Below are positions 44,184 through 54,706 of a DNA stretch of 64,000 bases, piece by piece. The position numbers and the translations under genes were made by a program. The notes under the pieces are model-generated. The model ran no database searches. It saw only the letters and a list, made by a program, of their open reading frames with translations, and was not told where the DNA came from. Each line of letters opens with the position of its first letter. Position 1 is the stretch's first letter. Origin of the DNA: an uncultured Granulosicoccaceae bacterium (GTDB lineage: Bacteria > Pseudomonadota > Gammaproteobacteria > Granulosicoccales > Granulosicoccaceae); NCBI GenBank assembly GCA_938003855.1, contig CALKXD010000014.1, positions 1 to 64,000 on the forward strand. The letters are read 5' to 3'.

Positions 44184-44558
44184 TCAGGAGCGGATAGAAA
44201 ACAACTTGTCAAAGTTAGCGATGGAAAGCACACGCCTCACATCGGGAGTCGGATTAACAAGCAAAATCTTTGCCGCACGCCCTACATGTTCCCGCAACAT
44301 CAACAGCATGCCAAGCGCGCTACTGTCCATGTAAACCGTGTCACTCAGGTCAATGTTAATACACGTGCTTTCCTCGGGAATCGCGGTGTACGATGCCTTG
44401 AATGAGTCGTATATACGGTAATCAAAGCGTCCGGCTACACTGACGGTAGTCTCTTCGCCATTATTGGATCTTTCTGTTGTTACGCCCACAGGGATACGCC
44501 TTGATAGAGTGTTTCGCCGCCAAAAAACCGTTGGAGCACTAAGACCTATCGTCAACAT
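44184..44558 (-). CDS. STAS-domain anti-sigma factor antagonist
   Basis: A 124-residue protein of the RsbV/SpoIIAA kind. TTVSVAGRFDYRIYDSFKASYT is followed by the phosphorylation region INIDLSDTVYMDSSALGMLLMLREHVG with the expected Ser in DSSAL. It should switch partners with the ATP-binding protein encoded next. AAGG lies 8 bases before the ATG at 44558; a GTG at codon 24 would give the more usual 101-residue form, so the first 23 residues are uncertain. Confidence 0.87.
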   Translation of the reverse strand: MLTIGLSAPTVFWRRNTLSRRIPVGVTTERSNNGEETTVSVAGRFDYRIYDSFKASYTAIPEESTCINIDLSDTVYMDSSALGMLLMLREHVGRAAKILLVNPTPDVRRVLSIANFDKLFSIRS

Positions 44559-44776
44559 CGTACTAACCTTAATGTTTTGTAAGATCGAATATTGACACCA
44601 CCCTCAGTTTGCTCGCAGGCGTGACCAGTCCGCGGTGACGGCGCAACCTTTCGCACAAACCACCGGGCTTGACCCAGCCATAAATAACCTTATTGATTGG
44701 CACGCCGCGACACATCAGATACCCGCGGATTAAATTCCCAGCGATACAACAGGCAGGGTCCAGTGGCGATCAAAAT

Positions 44777-45238
44777 TCAGCGTCGATCTCTGAAAAACTT
44801 CTGTATCACGTCACGGCACTCTTCGCTGAGTACGTCGCCGGTCACTTCGATTTTGTGCAGATGCTGCAGCGCTGCAAAATAATCGGTTTCACCACTGACA
44901 GCACCTCCGCGCGGTTCGGGTGCGCCATACACAATGCGGTCGAGGCGTGCGTGCATCACCGCGCCGGCACACATCAGGCAGGGTTCGATACTGCTGTAGA
45001 GGGTGCAGCCGACCAGTCGATAATTGCCAACAACAGATGACGCCAGGCGAATCGCACAGATCTCGGCGTGCGCGGTTGGATCACAACGCCCAATAGGCTG
45101 ATTGAAGGCTTCGGCAATGATCTCATCGCCCTTCACAATCAGCGCTCCGACGGGCACTTCAGCATGCTCAGCAGCCTGACGGGCAAGGTCGAGACATCGT
45201 CTCATATAGAATTCATGAGCCACGAGATCGGAATTCAA
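44777..45238 (-). CDS. tadA: tRNA adenosine(34) deaminase
   Basis: A 153-residue zinc deaminase that turns A34 of tRNA-Arg into inosine. Zinc and catalytic motifs are intact: TAHAEICAI (His and catalytic Glu) and PCLMCAGAV (two Cys). The C-terminus ECRDVIQKFFRDRR fits TadA. The MNSDLVAHEFYMRRCLDLA start is normal. The gene is about 120 bases downstream of pnp on the same strand, beyond the pnp hairpin, and the STAS gene lies downstream. Confidence 0.96.
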   Translation of the reverse strand: MNSDLVAHEFYMRRCLDLARQAAEHAEVPVGALIVKGDEIIAEAFNQPIGRCDPTAHAEICAIRLASSVVGNYRLVGCTLYSSIEPCLMCAGAVMHARLDRIVYGAPEPRGGAVSGETDYFAALQHLHKIEVTGDVLSEECRDVIQKFFRDRR

Positions 45239-45319
45239 CGGAAAAATATCACGGGGTGTCTAGGCTCAACAACGGAGCCGGCAGGTGGTCAATCTATGCA
45301 GGGAGCCTGACCTGTTGAT

Positions 45320-45347
45320 CACCTGCCCGCTACAGCGCGGGCAGGTG
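45320..45347 (-). terminator. Hairpin downstream of pnp
   Basis: CACCTGCCCGC and GCGGGCAGGTG form a perfect 11-bp GC-rich stem with a 6-base loop, 8 bases past the pnp stop. No U-run on the minus strand, so either rho-assisted end or 3' protection. Confidence 0.55.
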
Positions 45348-45355
45348 TCGTCACC

Positions 45356-47470
45356 TTACGATTCAGCCGGTGCTGCTTCGGCTTCTTCGGAGGTTACAGC
45401 TTTCATGCTCAAACGGATTCTGCCCTGCTTGTCCACCTCGAGGACTTTCACACGGACCGTTTGTCCTTCGCTCAGTTCATCAGCCACGTTCTGTACGCGG
45501 TTTTCAGAAATCTGCGATATATGCACAAGACCGTCTTTGCCTGGCAGGATATTTACAAACGCACCGAAATCCATAATTTTCTGGACTTTACCTTCGTAAA
45601 TAGTGCCGACTTCAACATCAGCTGTGATCTGCTCAATACGGCGACGAGCTTCTTCACCGGCAACCCGGTCACTCGACGCAATCTTGATTACGCCATCATC
45701 ACCGATATCAATAGTGGCACCGGTTTCTTCGGTGAGCGCACGTATGACTGCCCCCCCTTTACCGATGACTGCGGCAATTTTCTCCGGATGAATTTTGATA
45801 GTGATAAAGCGCGGTGCATGCTCTGACAGTTCTTCGCGTGGCGAAGACAGAACTTTGTTCATCTCGCCGAGAATAAACAGACGACCTTCTTTGGCTTGTT
45901 CCAGCGCCGCTTCCATGATTTCACGGGTGATGCCGTCGATTTTGATATCCATCTGCAATGCAGTGACACCACCTTCAGTACCGGCCACTTTAAAATCCAT
46001 ATCGCCAAGATGATCTTCGTCGCCAAGGATATCGCTCAGTACAGCAAAGCGGTTATCGTCTTTGATCAGACCCATCGCAATACCGGCAACAGGTGCCGAC
46101 AGTGGAACGCCGGCGTCCATCATAGCGAGGCTGGACCCGCAAACGCTGGCCATTGAGCTTGAACCGTTAGATTCAGTGATTTCAGACACGACCCGAATAG
46201 TGTATGGAAATACTTCATCATCAGGCATAACGGCAGCAACACCGCGGCGTGCCAGACGACCGTGACCAATCTCGCGACGCTTCGGCGACCCGACAAACCC
46301 GGTTTCACCTACGCAGTAAGGAGGAAAATTGTAATGCAGCATAAAGGCATCGCGACGCTCACCTTCGAGTGCATCGATAATCTGTGCATCGCGAGTGGTC
46401 CCCAAAGTTGCAGTAACAATGGCCTGGGTCTCACCACGGGTAAACAGTGATGAACCGTGTACACGCGGCAGGATACCGGTCTTTACGGCGATAGGACGGA
46501 CAGAGCGGGTATCGCGTCCGTCGATGCGGCGTTCGCCGGACAGAATACGTCCACGTACCAGGCTTTTTTCCAGCGAAGAAAAAGCACCTTTGACTTCACC
46601 GGCACTGGGCGCACCATCGGCGTCAGTCGCCAGTTGAGCAACTACCGCATCACGTACTTCACCGACTTTCTGCTGTCGTTCCATCTTGTCGGCAGTCGTG
46701 TAGGCTGCCGCCAGACCTTCTTGCGCGGCACTCGCCACGCTTGCTGCCAGTGCTTCGTTGCTGGCTGGTGCTTCCCAGGCCCATGCCTCAACACCGACTT
46801 CAGCTGCCATCTCGGAGATCGCCTTGATAGCCGCCTGCATTTGCTCATGACCAAACATAACCGCGCCGAGCATGACGTCTTCCTGCAGACACGCCGCTTC
46901 TGATTCAACCATCAGAACCGCATTCTCAGTGCCGGCCACGACCAGATCGAGGTCGGACTCAACTACCTGTGATGATGATGGGTTCAGTACATAGTTACCA
47001 TCGATGTAGCCAACACGTGCGGCACCAATCGGGCCGGCGAATGGCATACCGGAACAGGCTAACGCCGCAGAAGCGCCGATCAGGGCAGGTATATCAGCTT
47101 GAATTTCCGGATCAAGCGACATAACGGTGGCAATGATTTGTACTTCATTGCGGAAGCCTTTCGGGAACAGCGGACGCAACGGTCGATCAATCAGTCGAGA
47201 GGTCAGTGTCTCGCTCTCGGCAGGGCGACCTTCGCGTTTGAAAAAACCGCCCGGTATTTTACCGGCCGCGTAGGTTCGCTCTTGATAATTAATTGTCAGC
47301 GGGAAAAAGTCGACGTTTGGATTCGCCTCTTTTCGACCTACGGCTGACACCAGCACAACGGTATCACCGATGCTGATCATTATGGCCGCGGAGGTTTGTC
47401 TGGCAATCTCCCCGGTTTGCATGACGACTTCGTGGTCGCCATATTTAAATGTTTTGCTTACGTGAGTCAC
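45356..47470 (-). CDS. pnp: Polynucleotide phosphorylase
   Basis: A 704-residue 3'-5' exoribonuclease and degradosome part. Two RNase PH domains (about 1-140 and 315-550), KH domain ([39 protein letters not shown], about 555-615) and S1 domain ([34 protein letters not shown], about 622-690). The catalytic region in core 2 reads [21 protein letters not shown] and [19 protein letters not shown]. Normal length. It lies 35 bases after rpsO, the classical arrangement, in which RNase III and PNPase control the shared transcript in E. coli. Confidence 0.98.
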   Translation of the reverse strand: MTHVSKTFKYGDHEVVMQTGEIARQTSAAIMISIGDTVVLVSAVGRKEANPNVDFFPLTINYQERTYAAGKIPGGFFKREGRPAESETLTSRLIDRPLRPLFPKGFRNEVQIIATVMSLDPEIQADIPALIGASAALACSGMPFAGPIGAARVGYIDGNYVLNPSSSQVVESDLDLVVAGTENAVLMVESEAACLQEDVMLGAVMFGHEQMQAAIKAISEMAAEVGVEAWAWEAPASNEALAASVASAAQEGLAAAYTTADKMERQQKVGEVRDAVVAQLATDADGAPSAGEVKGAFSSLEKSLVRGRILSGERRIDGRDTRSVRPIAVKTGILPRVHGSSLFTRGETQAIVTATLGTTRDAQIIDALEGERRDAFMLHYNFPPYCVGETGFVGSPKRREIGHGRLARRGVAAVMPDDEVFPYTIRVVSEITESNGSSSMASVCGSSLAMMDAGVPLSAPVAGIAMGLIKDDNRFAVLSDILGDEDHLGDMDFKVAGTEGGVTALQMDIKIDGITREIMEAALEQAKEGRLFILGEMNKVLSSPREELSEHAPRFITIKIHPEKIAAVIGKGGAVIRALTEETGATIDIGDDGVIKIASSDRVAGEEARRRIEQITADVEVGTIYEGKVQKIMDFGAFVNILPGKDGLVHISQISENRVQNVADELSEGQTVRVKVLEVDKQGRIRLSMKAVTSEEAEAAPAES

Positions 47471-47505
47471 TATAAATCCTTGAGGTTCTGTCAGATAGGC
47501 CGGAT

Positions 47506-47778
47506 CTAGCGGCGCAAACCAAGTCGCTTGATTAGGTCCTGATAGCGGGATTGATCTTTACGCTTCAGGTAGTCGAGCAGTTTGCGGCGTTGATTGACCA
47601 TGCGCAGCAGTCCACGACGGGAATGGTGATCATGCTTGTGAACCTGGAAGTGCTCGGTCAGGTGAACGATTCTGGCGGACAACAATGCTACTTGTACCTC
47701 TGGTGACCCCGTGTCCGAAGAGTCTCGCTTATATTCGTCAACAATCTCCGCCGTTCTCTCGGCGCTTAAACAACCCAT
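47506..47778 (-). CDS. rpsO: 30S ribosomal protein S15
   Basis: An 90-residue small-subunit protein that binds the central domain of 16S r[25 protein letters not shown] and [27 protein letters not shown] are hallmark segments, and the length is nearly universal. It lies between truB and pnp, as in other gammaproteobacteria. A 12-bp palindrome (CGGCGATCGCCG, near 47808-47819) lies in the leader; translational feedback by S15 is known in E. coli but is not shown here. Confidence 0.98.
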   Translation of the reverse strand: MGCLSAERTAEIVDEYKRDSSDTGSPEVQVALLSARIVHLTEHFQVHKHDHHSRRGLLRMVNQRRKLLDYLKRKDQSRYQDLIKRLGLRR

Positions 47779-47848
47779 GTGTCATCTCCAATGATGAATG
47801 TGTGGCACGGCGATCGCCGCAAACCATGAAAAAAGGCGGTTATACCTG

Positions 47849-48781
47849 TCATTGTAGCTGACCGCCAATAATACGGACGGTTTCAAGACGTCCGTCAGAA
47901 ATTTTACCCAGCCCGAGAAATTTCCCGCTGGGGTCGTAGACACGCAAAAGCGCCTCGCTTGGCTCTGCACTATCGCGGCAGTGGTCCATCCCGGCGCTTT
48001 GACCGAGCAAGTCATCATCCAGCGCAGGCTTGGCGCCGTTTCTAAACAGCATCGCCCGGTCGTCGTCAAGCGTCAGACTCTGCCAATCACTGATGACTTT
48101 ATCAACCGCCAGCAGCATGGTGTCTTTGTCTTCCACCCGCTGAATCTCTTCGATGCTGTACATGCGCTGCGTTTCAAATGGCGACACAGACACACGGTGC
48201 AGTCGCGTGACATGGGCACCACAGCCAAAGCCGTCTCCGATATCACGCACAATAGAACGTATATAAGTGCCCTTGGAGACACAAATCCGCAAACTGAAAC
48301 GATCCCCGGAGAATTGCAGGAGCTCTATTGATTTTACCTCAATAGCACGCGGCTCGAGTTGCACTGCAATGCCCTGACGGGCAAGTTTGTGAGACCGTAC
48401 GCCATTGCGCTTGATCGCTGAATAAGCCGGAGGTACTTGCAGACTATGACCGAGAAAACCCTGTACTGCCTGGTTCATCTGGTCTTCGGTAATCGGTGGC
48501 ACTACCGCTTCGGCAACTGTCTGGCCATCGGCGTCCTCGGTATCCGTCGAAATACCCAGCAAACCCTCTACTTCGTAGGTTTTTTCTGCATCGAGTAAAT
48601 ACGCGCAAAGTTTGGTCCCTTCACCAAAGCAAATTGGCAACATACCAGTGGCGGAGGGATCGAGGCTGCCTGTGTGACCGGCCTTTTTGGCACCGAATAA
48701 CTTGCGTACCTGCTGCAGCACACCGTTGGATGTACAACCCACCGGCTTGTCTAGCAGCAACACACCATCGATGGCACGCAT
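47849..48781 (-). CDS. truB: tRNA pseudouridine(55) synthase
   Basis: A 310-residue enzyme making Psi55 in the T-loop of tRNAs. The N-terminus DGVLLLDKPVGCTSNGVLQQVRKLFGAKKAGHTGSLDPSATGMLPICFG contains the catalytic Asp (GSLDPSATG). The C-terminal PUA-like part is present. The ATG at 48781 (MRAIDG) is chosen, giving the usual length; the track extends 30 codons into rbfA. It begins one base before the rbfA stop region, so the two genes are coupled. Confidence 0.96.
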   Translation of the reverse strand: MRAIDGVLLLDKPVGCTSNGVLQQVRKLFGAKKAGHTGSLDPSATGMLPICFGEGTKLCAYLLDAEKTYEVEGLLGISTDTEDADGQTVAEAVVPPITEDQMNQAVQGFLGHSLQVPPAYSAIKRNGVRSHKLARQGIAVQLEPRAIEVKSIELLQFSGDRFSLRICVSKGTYIRSIVRDIGDGFGCGAHVTRLHRVSVSPFETQRMYSIEEIQRVEDKDTMLLAVDKVISDWQSLTLDDDRAMLFRNGAKPALDDDLLGQSAGMDHCRDSAEPSEALLRVYDPSGKFLGLGKISDGRLETVRIIGGQLQ

Positions 48782-48782
48782 A

Positions 48783-49211
48783 TCAGGGCTCGCCGGCAGG
48801 GCGGTCGAGATCGGGGGATTCAGAGTCGAGTGAATCATCCGATGTGGTATTGGTACGCACGGCCGCATCAATCAGCGACGAGATCTTAACCGCATTTTCC
48901 TGTACGGAGTCGTAACGGAAATGCAGTGTCGGCACAATACGCAGCCGCATTTTGGCACCCAGCTGCCGACGTAAAAAACCGGACGCTTTGTTTAGCGCCA
49001 GCACCGCTTGATCGCGTGCTTCCTGATCTTCTTCCATATCGAACATGGAAACAAATACTTTGGCACTGGAGAGGTCCTTACTCACTTCCACCGCGGCAAT
49101 CGTCAACGTCACAGGGACACGTGGATCTTTGACGCCGAAGCGGATAATTCCCGACAGCTCCCGCTGGATCTGATCGGCAACCCGATAGCTTCGTGGATAG
49201 TCTTTAGCCAC
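48783..49211 (-). CDS. rbfA: Ribosome-binding factor A
   Basis: A 142-residue KH-fold factor for 30S maturation and cold growth. RVADQIQRELSGIIRFGVKDPRV, TIAAVEVSKDLSSAKVFVSMFD and ALNKASGFLRRQLGAKMRLRIVPTLHFRYDSVQ are family-typical. A C-terminal tail rich in Asp and Ser extends beyond the fold. It lies between infB and truB in the standard order. Confidence 0.97.
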   Translation of the reverse strand: MAKDYPRSYRVADQIQRELSGIIRFGVKDPRVPVTLTIAAVEVSKDLSSAKVFVSMFDMEEDQEARDQAVLALNKASGFLRRQLGAKMRLRIVPTLHFRYDSVQENAVKISSLIDAAVRTNTTSDDSLDSESPDLDRPAGEP

Positions 49212-49289
49212 GTGCTACTGCCTGTGTTATTGATTTGATCACCGACCTGATAAGCGGCCGGTGCAACTGGTTGTTGTACTTGCTCATCC

Positions 49290-52244
49290 TTATAGCGACC
49301 GGGCAACTTCCTTTCGCTCAAAGACTTCGATCTGATCACCAGGGCGCACATCGGTGTAGTTTTTCACACCGATACCACACTCGGTTCCCATGCGAACTTC
49401 GCTGACATCATCTTTAAAGCGCCGCAGCGATTCTAGTTCGCCTTCATAGATCACCACATTTTCACGCAGAACTCTGATCGGGGCACTCTTACGCACAACA
49501 CCATCCAACACCATACTACCCGCGATCGAGCCGAACTTCGGCGACCGGAAAACATCCTGTACCTGAGCCAGACCAATAATGCGTTCCTGGATTTCCGGCG
49601 CCAGCATGCCGCTGGCCGAAGCCTTAACACGATCGATCACTTCGTAAATCACGCTATCGTAGTGCAGTTCAATTTCCTGCTCATTGATCACGCGGCGTGC
49701 CGTGTTGTCAGCACGAACATTAAAGCCAATCATTACGGCATTAGAGGCTGCCGCTAACTGCGCGTCGGACTCAGTGATACCACCGACACCACCGCCAACC
49801 ACACGGATAGTTACCTCATCGGTTGACATTTTCTCGAGGGAGTCACGCAGTGCTTCAAAGCTACCCTGTACGTCGGTTTTAACCAAAAGATTCAGCGTGC
49901 TGGAATCACCAGACTTGATCTGTGAGAACACATCCTCGAGCTTGGCTGGTCGACGATCTGCCAAACGTGCATCACGGGATTTCTCGTTACGCAGTCCGGC
50001 CAGTTCACGAGCACTGCGCTCGTCCTTGGACACCAGCATGTCTTCGCCGGCATTCGGTGCGTTGGAAAGACCCAGTACCTGCACCGGAATTGACGGACCG
50101 GCTTCTTCAACCTGAGTGCCGGAATCATCAAACATGGCTCTGACTCGGCCGAATTCTTTGCCGCAAACCATGATATCGCCACGACGCAATGTACCGTTCT
50201 GAACCATCACGGTAGCAACCGGACCACGACCTTTGTCCAGCGTTGCTTCAATCACCACACCTCGGGCAGGTCCATCTTTAGTTGCCTTCAGCTCAAGCAC
50301 TTCAGCCTGCAGCAGCAGAGCATCGAGTAACTCGTCAACACCCTGCCCGGTCAGCGCAGACACGTGCACAAACATGGTGTCACCACCCCATTCCTCAGCA
50401 ATCACTTCATGCTGAGAGAGATCGTTCTTTACGCGCTCGGGGTCGGCGCCTTCTTTGTCTATTTTGTTGACGGCAACGATGATCGGCACACCCGCGGCAC
50501 GCGAATGCTGTACGGCTTCAACCGTCTGCGGCATCGCACCATCATCTGCGGCGACTACCAGTACTACGATATCCGTTGCCTGTGCACCACGTGCACGCAT
50601 TGCGGTAAACGCTGCGTGACCCGGAGTATCCAGGAAGGTAATGGTGCCCTTGTCATGGGGGACGTTGTAGGCCCCGATATGCTGGGTAATACCACCGGCT
50701 TCGCCCGCTGCAACACGAGTCGTGCGGATGTAATCGAGCAGCGAGGTTTTACCGTGATCAACGTGACCCATGATGGTGACGACCGGAGCCCGTGGCTCCT
50801 GGCCTTCTTCAGGGATATCATCGGCGGTTGCGGTGATTTTATTCTGCAATGCCAGTTCGAGATCGTCGGCTGAGCTCATGGTGGCCCGATGCCCCATTTC
50901 CTCGACCACCAATACTGCGGTGTCCTGATCGAGCATCTGGTTGATGGTCGCCATGACTCCCATCCCCATCATTGTTTTTATTACTTCACCGGCTTTCACG
51001 GCCATGCGATTGGCCAGTTCTGCAACCGTGATTGTCTCCGGAACGGCTACATCGCGAATGACCGGTTCAGTCGGCTTTGCAAACGCGTGCTTGGACTCAA
51101 TCGCCGGACCATAGTCGCGACGGCTGGAACGTTTCTCACGCTTGCCGCCACGTCCACCGGAAACACGCAGTTCTTTGCGTCCGCCGGCGGCCTTGCCACG
51201 ACCACGTCGGCCGGGTTTTCCGTTGTCTGCCGGAGGCGGTCCAGGGGTGACCTGTTGTATTTTTTCGCGCTTGACGGAGGCCGCCTTGCGCTTTTCTTCT
51301 TCGATGCGTCGAAGATCTGCTTCGGCAGCGAGACGGGTCGCTTCGAGCTTGGCTTTGCCAACGTTTTCTACGCCCTGATGCAGTTCTGCCAGAGCAGCGG
51401 CTTCCACTGCCTGACGAGCGGCCTGCTCGGCAGCAGCGCGAGCCTGCTCTTCAGCGGCCAGACGGGTTTCTTCGTCTCGCGCGGCCTGCGCTGCAGCGTC
51501 TGCTTCAGATTGTGCGGCTGTTTCGGCTTCACGCTGCTGATCAGCCTGACGTTGTTCTTCTTCGCGGGCTCTGTCGGCTTCTGCCACCACACGGTCAGCT
51601 TCCGCCACCACACGGTCGGCTTCAGCAACAACGGCTTGTTCGGCATCGCGCTTGATTTGCGCTTGCGCCGCTTCGAGTGCCTCGACTTTTTGACGCTCTC
51701 GCTCGAGTTCAGCCTGAGCTTCCTGCTGGGCAATTACCGCTGGATCAACGACCGCTTCTTCCACCACCGGTGCCGGTGTGGGAGTCGGGGCCGCTGCCGG
51801 TGCAGCTTCGGCCGTCACGGCAGCGTCAGTCACCGCGTCAGCGACTTCATCGGGTGCTTCGGGTGCAGCTTCACCCGCCACCTGACGGGCCGCTTCCTGC
51901 TGGCGGAGTTCCGTCTGCCGCAGCATTTCTTCGCGAACAGAGTCATCCCGTTTGGCATAGGTACGCTTGCCGCGAGTTTCGACAGTCACCGCTTTACGGC
52001 CTGGTCCACCGAGCTTTATCTCACCGCGCTTTTTGCGCTTGAGCGTAATTTTACTCGCACCAGAGGCAGTTTTCTCAACACCGTGAGCCTGCCGTAGAAA
52101 CGACAGCAGCTTTGATTTCTCTGCGTCCGCAATCATATCGTCTGCCGCACTTTTAGCAACGCCAGCGTCTTTTAATTGTTCGAGCAGCTTGTCGACAGGT
52201 GTCCCCACCGTGTCGGCCAACTGTTTAACCGTGACTTCTGCCAT
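49290..52244 (-). CDS. infB: Translation initiation factor IF-2
   Basis: A 984-residue GTPase that brings initiator tRNA to the 30S subunit. N-terminal IF2_N fold ([26 protein letters not shown]), a long charged Ala/Glu region (about 110-390) with heptad-like repeats, then the G domain: G1 [19 protein letters not shown] near 490, G3 [13 protein letters not shown]4 [10 protein letters not shown]. Domains II-IV follow to the end. Larger than many IF-2 proteins because of the Ala/Glu linker. It sits between nusA and rbfA in the standard order. Confidence 0.98.
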   Translation of the reverse strand: MAEVTVKQLADTVGTPVDKLLEQLKDAGVAKSAADDMIADAEKSKLLSFLRQAHGVEKTASGASKITLKRKKRGEIKLGGPGRKAVTVETRGKRTYAKRDDSVREEMLRQTELRQQEAARQVAGEAAPEAPDEVADAVTDAAVTAEAAPAAAPTPTPAPVVEEAVVDPAVIAQQEAQAELERERQKVEALEAAQAQIKRDAEQAVVAEADRVVAEADRVVAEADRAREEEQRQADQQREAETAAQSEADAAAQAARDEETRLAAEEQARAAAEQAARQAVEAAALAELHQGVENVGKAKLEATRLAAEADLRRIEEEKRKAASVKREKIQQVTPGPPPADNGKPGRRGRGKAAGGRKELRVSGGRGGKREKRSSRRDYGPAIESKHAFAKPTEPVIRDVAVPETITVAELANRMAVKAGEVIKTMMGMGVMATINQMLDQDTAVLVVEEMGHRATMSSADDLELALQNKITATADDIPEEGQEPRAPVVTIMGHVDHGKTSLLDYIRTTRVAAGEAGGITQHIGAYNVPHDKGTITFLDTPGHAAFTAMRARGAQATDIVVLVVAADDGAMPQTVEAVQHSRAAGVPIIVAVNKIDKEGADPERVKNDLSQHEVIAEEWGGDTMFVHVSALTGQGVDELLDALLLQAEVLELKATKDGPARGVVIEATLDKGRGPVATVMVQNGTLRRGDIMVCGKEFGRVRAMFDDSGTQVEEAGPSIPVQVLGLSNAPNAGEDMLVSKDERSARELAGLRNEKSRDARLADRRPAKLEDVFSQIKSGDSSTLNLLVKTDVQGSFEALRDSLEKMSTDEVTIRVVGGGVGGITESDAQLAAASNAVMIGFNVRADNTARRVINEQEIELHYDSVIYEVIDRVKASASGMLAPEIQERIIGLAQVQDVFRSPKFGSIAGSMVLDGVVRKSAPIRVLRENVVIYEGELESLRRFKDDVSEVRMGTECGIGVKNYTDVRPGDQIEVFERKEVARSL
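51574..51636. repeat. Three 21-bp tandem repeats inside infB
   Basis: Three 21-base units (CGGCTTCTGCCACCACACGG and two variants on the plus strand) encode VVAEADR three times in the charged linker of IF-2. The unit is 7 residues, in step with a coiled-coil heptad. Confidence 0.65.
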
Positions 52245-52254
52245 ATATTATCCT

Positions 52255-53784
52255 CTACCCCCCGCTAGCTTCGGCTCCTGCCTCGACCTCTTGTTCCTCA
52301 TCCTGGAACCAGCTTTCGCGCGCCTTCATTATAAGTTTGCCAGCGGCTTCTTCATCCATCCCGTCGACAACTAAAAGTTCATCCACTGCCAAATCTGCCA
52401 AATCGTCGACAGTGGTCACTTCGATTTCTGCCAGAGATACAGCAAGCTCTGCACTTATTCCTTCCATGGCCAGCAATTCATCAGATGGCTTGAAAGTTTT
52501 TATTTTTTGCTCGGTGACTAACGCTTGTGTGAGAAGGACATCCTGCGCTCTGCTGCGCAGCTCCTCAACCATCTCTTCGTCAAACTCATCAACGTCCAGC
52601 AGTTCCTGTTCGGGGACATAAGCTACTTCTTCCACACTGGTGAATCCTTCCTGCACCAGTATTGTTGCTACTTCCTCGTCGACTGTTAGTTCTTCAACAA
52701 ACTTCTCAATCAACACCCGCGCTTCAGTTTCATTCTTTTCATCGGCGGCACCCTCGTCCATGACGTTGAGTTCCCAGCCGGTCAACTCTCCGGCAAGCCG
52801 GACATTTTGACCACCGCGGCCAATAGCCAGTGACAATTTGTCAGCATCGACAACGATATCCATGCTGTTCTTATCTTCGTCAACAATAATCGATGCGACT
52901 TCCGCCGGTGCCATGGCATTGATCACATACTGAGCCGGGCTGTCATCCCAAAGGATGATGTCGACTCGCTCACCCGCCAGTTCGTTGGATACCGTCTGCA
53001 CACGCGAACCACGCATACCGACGCAGGCACCCACCGGGTCAAGCCGCGGATCGTTGGAAGCCACGGCAATTTTAGCGCGACTGCCGGCGTCTCTGGCCGC
53101 ACCACGGATCTCAATGACGCCCTGCCCGACTTCTGGTACCTCGAGCTTAAACAACTCGATCAAGAACTCTGGCGATGTGCGACTGGCAAACAACTGAGGG
53201 CCGCGCAACTCGGGTTGCACTTCCCGCAAATAGGCCCGAAGCCGGTCACCGGTGCGTACCGCTTCGCGAGGAATCATTTCTTCACGACGGATATAGGCTT
53301 CGGCGTTATTGCCCAGGTCGATGTAGACACCGCCCCGTTCTGTGCGTTTGACAATTCCCATGACCAGTTCACCGACCCGATCTTTAAACGCCTCTACCAC
53401 GCGGGCCCGCTCTGCTTCGCGAACCTTTTGAACAATCACCTGCTTAGCAGTCTGGGCCGCAATACGTCCAAAATCCACTGATTCTATTTCGTCTTCAACC
53501 CAATCGCCAATGGCAATCTCGGGCTCATCTTCACGGGCCGCTGACAATGTCATCTGCCGCAGAGGAAATTCCTGCACTTCTTCATCTTCGCACACTTCCC
53601 AACGCCGGTAGGTCAGGTAGTCGCCACTTTCTCTGTCAATCTCGACGCGCACTTCAATATCTTTGCCGCTGCGCTTGCGAGTTGCAGACGCCAGCGCGGC
53701 TTCTAGTGCTTCGAAAATAATGCTTTCGTCCACACCTTTTTCATTGGAAACTGCGTCGACGACGAGAAGTATTTCTTTACTCAT
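52255..53784 (-). CDS. nusA: Transcription termination/antitermination factor NusA
   Basis: A 509-residue RNA polymerase-binding factor. N-terminal domain (1-130), S1 domain ([30 protein letters not shown]), two KH domains (about 200-345; [27 protein letters not shown] and [25 protein letters not shown]), and two acidic C-terminal repeats ([21 protein letters not shown] and [25 protein letters not shown]), as in E. coli. It follows rimP and precedes infB. Confidence 0.98.
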   Translation of the reverse strand: MSKEILLVVDAVSNEKGVDESIIFEALEAALASATRKRSGKDIEVRVEIDRESGDYLTYRRWEVCEDEEVQEFPLRQMTLSAAREDEPEIAIGDWVEDEIESVDFGRIAAQTAKQVIVQKVREAERARVVEAFKDRVGELVMGIVKRTERGGVYIDLGNNAEAYIRREEMIPREAVRTGDRLRAYLREVQPELRGPQLFASRTSPEFLIELFKLEVPEVGQGVIEIRGAARDAGSRAKIAVASNDPRLDPVGACVGMRGSRVQTVSNELAGERVDIILWDDSPAQYVINAMAPAEVASIIVDEDKNSMDIVVDADKLSLAIGRGGQNVRLAGELTGWELNVMDEGAADEKNETEARVLIEKFVEELTVDEEVATILVQEGFTSVEEVAYVPEQELLDVDEFDEEMVEELRSRAQDVLLTQALVTEQKIKTFKPSDELLAMEGISAELAVSLAEIEVTTVDDLADLAVDELLVVDGMDEEAAGKLIMKARESWFQDEEQEVEAGAEASGG

Positions 53785-53858
53785 AGTTGTCTAAACCTTA
53801 TTCACAATTCGCTGCAATCTGCAGAACCCTTGGTCTGTGTGTGTACTTGCAGATTGAC

Positions 53859-54332
53859 TCAGGATTTTCCCCGACTGAATTTCGCCACCAGATTCGCATT
53901 GTCTATGTCGCGAATCGCTAAGTTGAATGTTTCACCATCTATTTCCAGGCTGATCTCATCACCGTCAACCTCTTTCAGGACCCCGGTAAAATTACGACGA
54001 CCCGCCTGCGGCACCAGCAATCGCGCTTTCACGGTCTGCCCTATCTGTTCTGCATACTGCTCAGCGCTAAACAACGGTCGCTCCATCCCGGGAGAAGACA
54101 CTTCCAGGAAATACTCACCGCTGAGTAAATCATCTTCGACATCAAGTCCGGCACTGACGACGTTGCTAACCCGGGCGCAGTCATCGACCGTGATTCCATC
54201 TTCGTGGTCGATATAGACCCTTAAGGTTAGACCAGATTCAGCCTGACCCAGAGACACTCCGACAAACTGGTAGTGCAGCCCTTCGACAATCGGAGATATA
54301 AAGTTCCAAATACTTTCAGGTGCCCGGCGCAT
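53859..54332 (-). CDS. rimP: Ribosome maturation factor RimP
   Basis: A 157-residue 30S assembly factor. IVEGLHYQFVGVSLGQAESGLTLRVYIDHEDGITVDDCARVSNVVSAGLD and YFLEVSSPGMERPLF mark the N-terminal domain; VLKEVDGDEISLEIDGE the C-terminal SH3-like domain. It is the first protein gene of the nusA-infB operon and lies 160 bases after the tRNA terminator, so a promoter should lie between, though I see no clear boxes. Confidence 0.96.
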   Translation of the reverse strand: MRRAPESIWNFISPIVEGLHYQFVGVSLGQAESGLTLRVYIDHEDGITVDDCARVSNVVSAGLDVEDDLLSGEYFLEVSSPGMERPLFSAEQYAEQIGQTVKARLLVPQAGRRNFTGVLKEVDGDEISLEIDGETFNLAIRDIDNANLVAKFSRGKS

Positions 54333-54492
54333 CCGATTCCCGTGTATCCCAGCTCATTGGCCACCCGATTGACCCGCGCTAATGGCTTACTTTTCAGCAA
54401 TAGCACTGACAGCCACACCTGATGACAGCGGTGTGATCAGGACTACCATCGCCCGATATCACTGGTGTTTCTACAATTTAAAATATGGCAAT

Positions 54493-54520
54493 AAAAAGGC
54501 CCCTTAAGAGGGGCCTTTTT
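54493..54520 (-). terminator. Intrinsic terminator of the initiator tRNA gene
   Basis: AAAAAGGCCCCT-TAAG-AGGGGCCTTTTT is a perfect 12-bp stem with a 4-base loop. On the minus strand it ends in a U-run, 10 bases after the tRNA 3' end. It can work in either direction, and probably separates the tRNA from rimP in part. Confidence 0.9.
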
Positions 54521-54530
54521 CAAAGATCCT

Positions 54531-54607
<77 letters not shown>

Positions 54608-54620
54608 ACTGCAAGACCGA

Positions 54621-54649
54621 ATAATAGAAGCTATTGGATCAGAATACAA
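54621..54649 (-). promoter_or_regulatory. Sigma-70 promoter of the initiator tRNA
   Basis: On the minus strand TTGTAT (54649-54644), a 17-base spacer and TATTAT (54626-54621) lie 13 bases before the tRNA 5' end. Spacing and position are ideal for a promoter that starts a few bases upstream of the mature tRNA. Confidence 0.75.
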
Positions 54650-54706
54650 GTTTAATAGTCATATTGATCGAACTTATTTTCGAATAGATCCGAACCAGCC
54701 TATCTG

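Noticed and set aside
50889-52097. 402-aa plus-strand ORF opposite infB
   Set aside because: It is a shadow of the repetitive Ala/Glu-coding region of infB, is full of Phe/Cys/Arg runs and has no family features.
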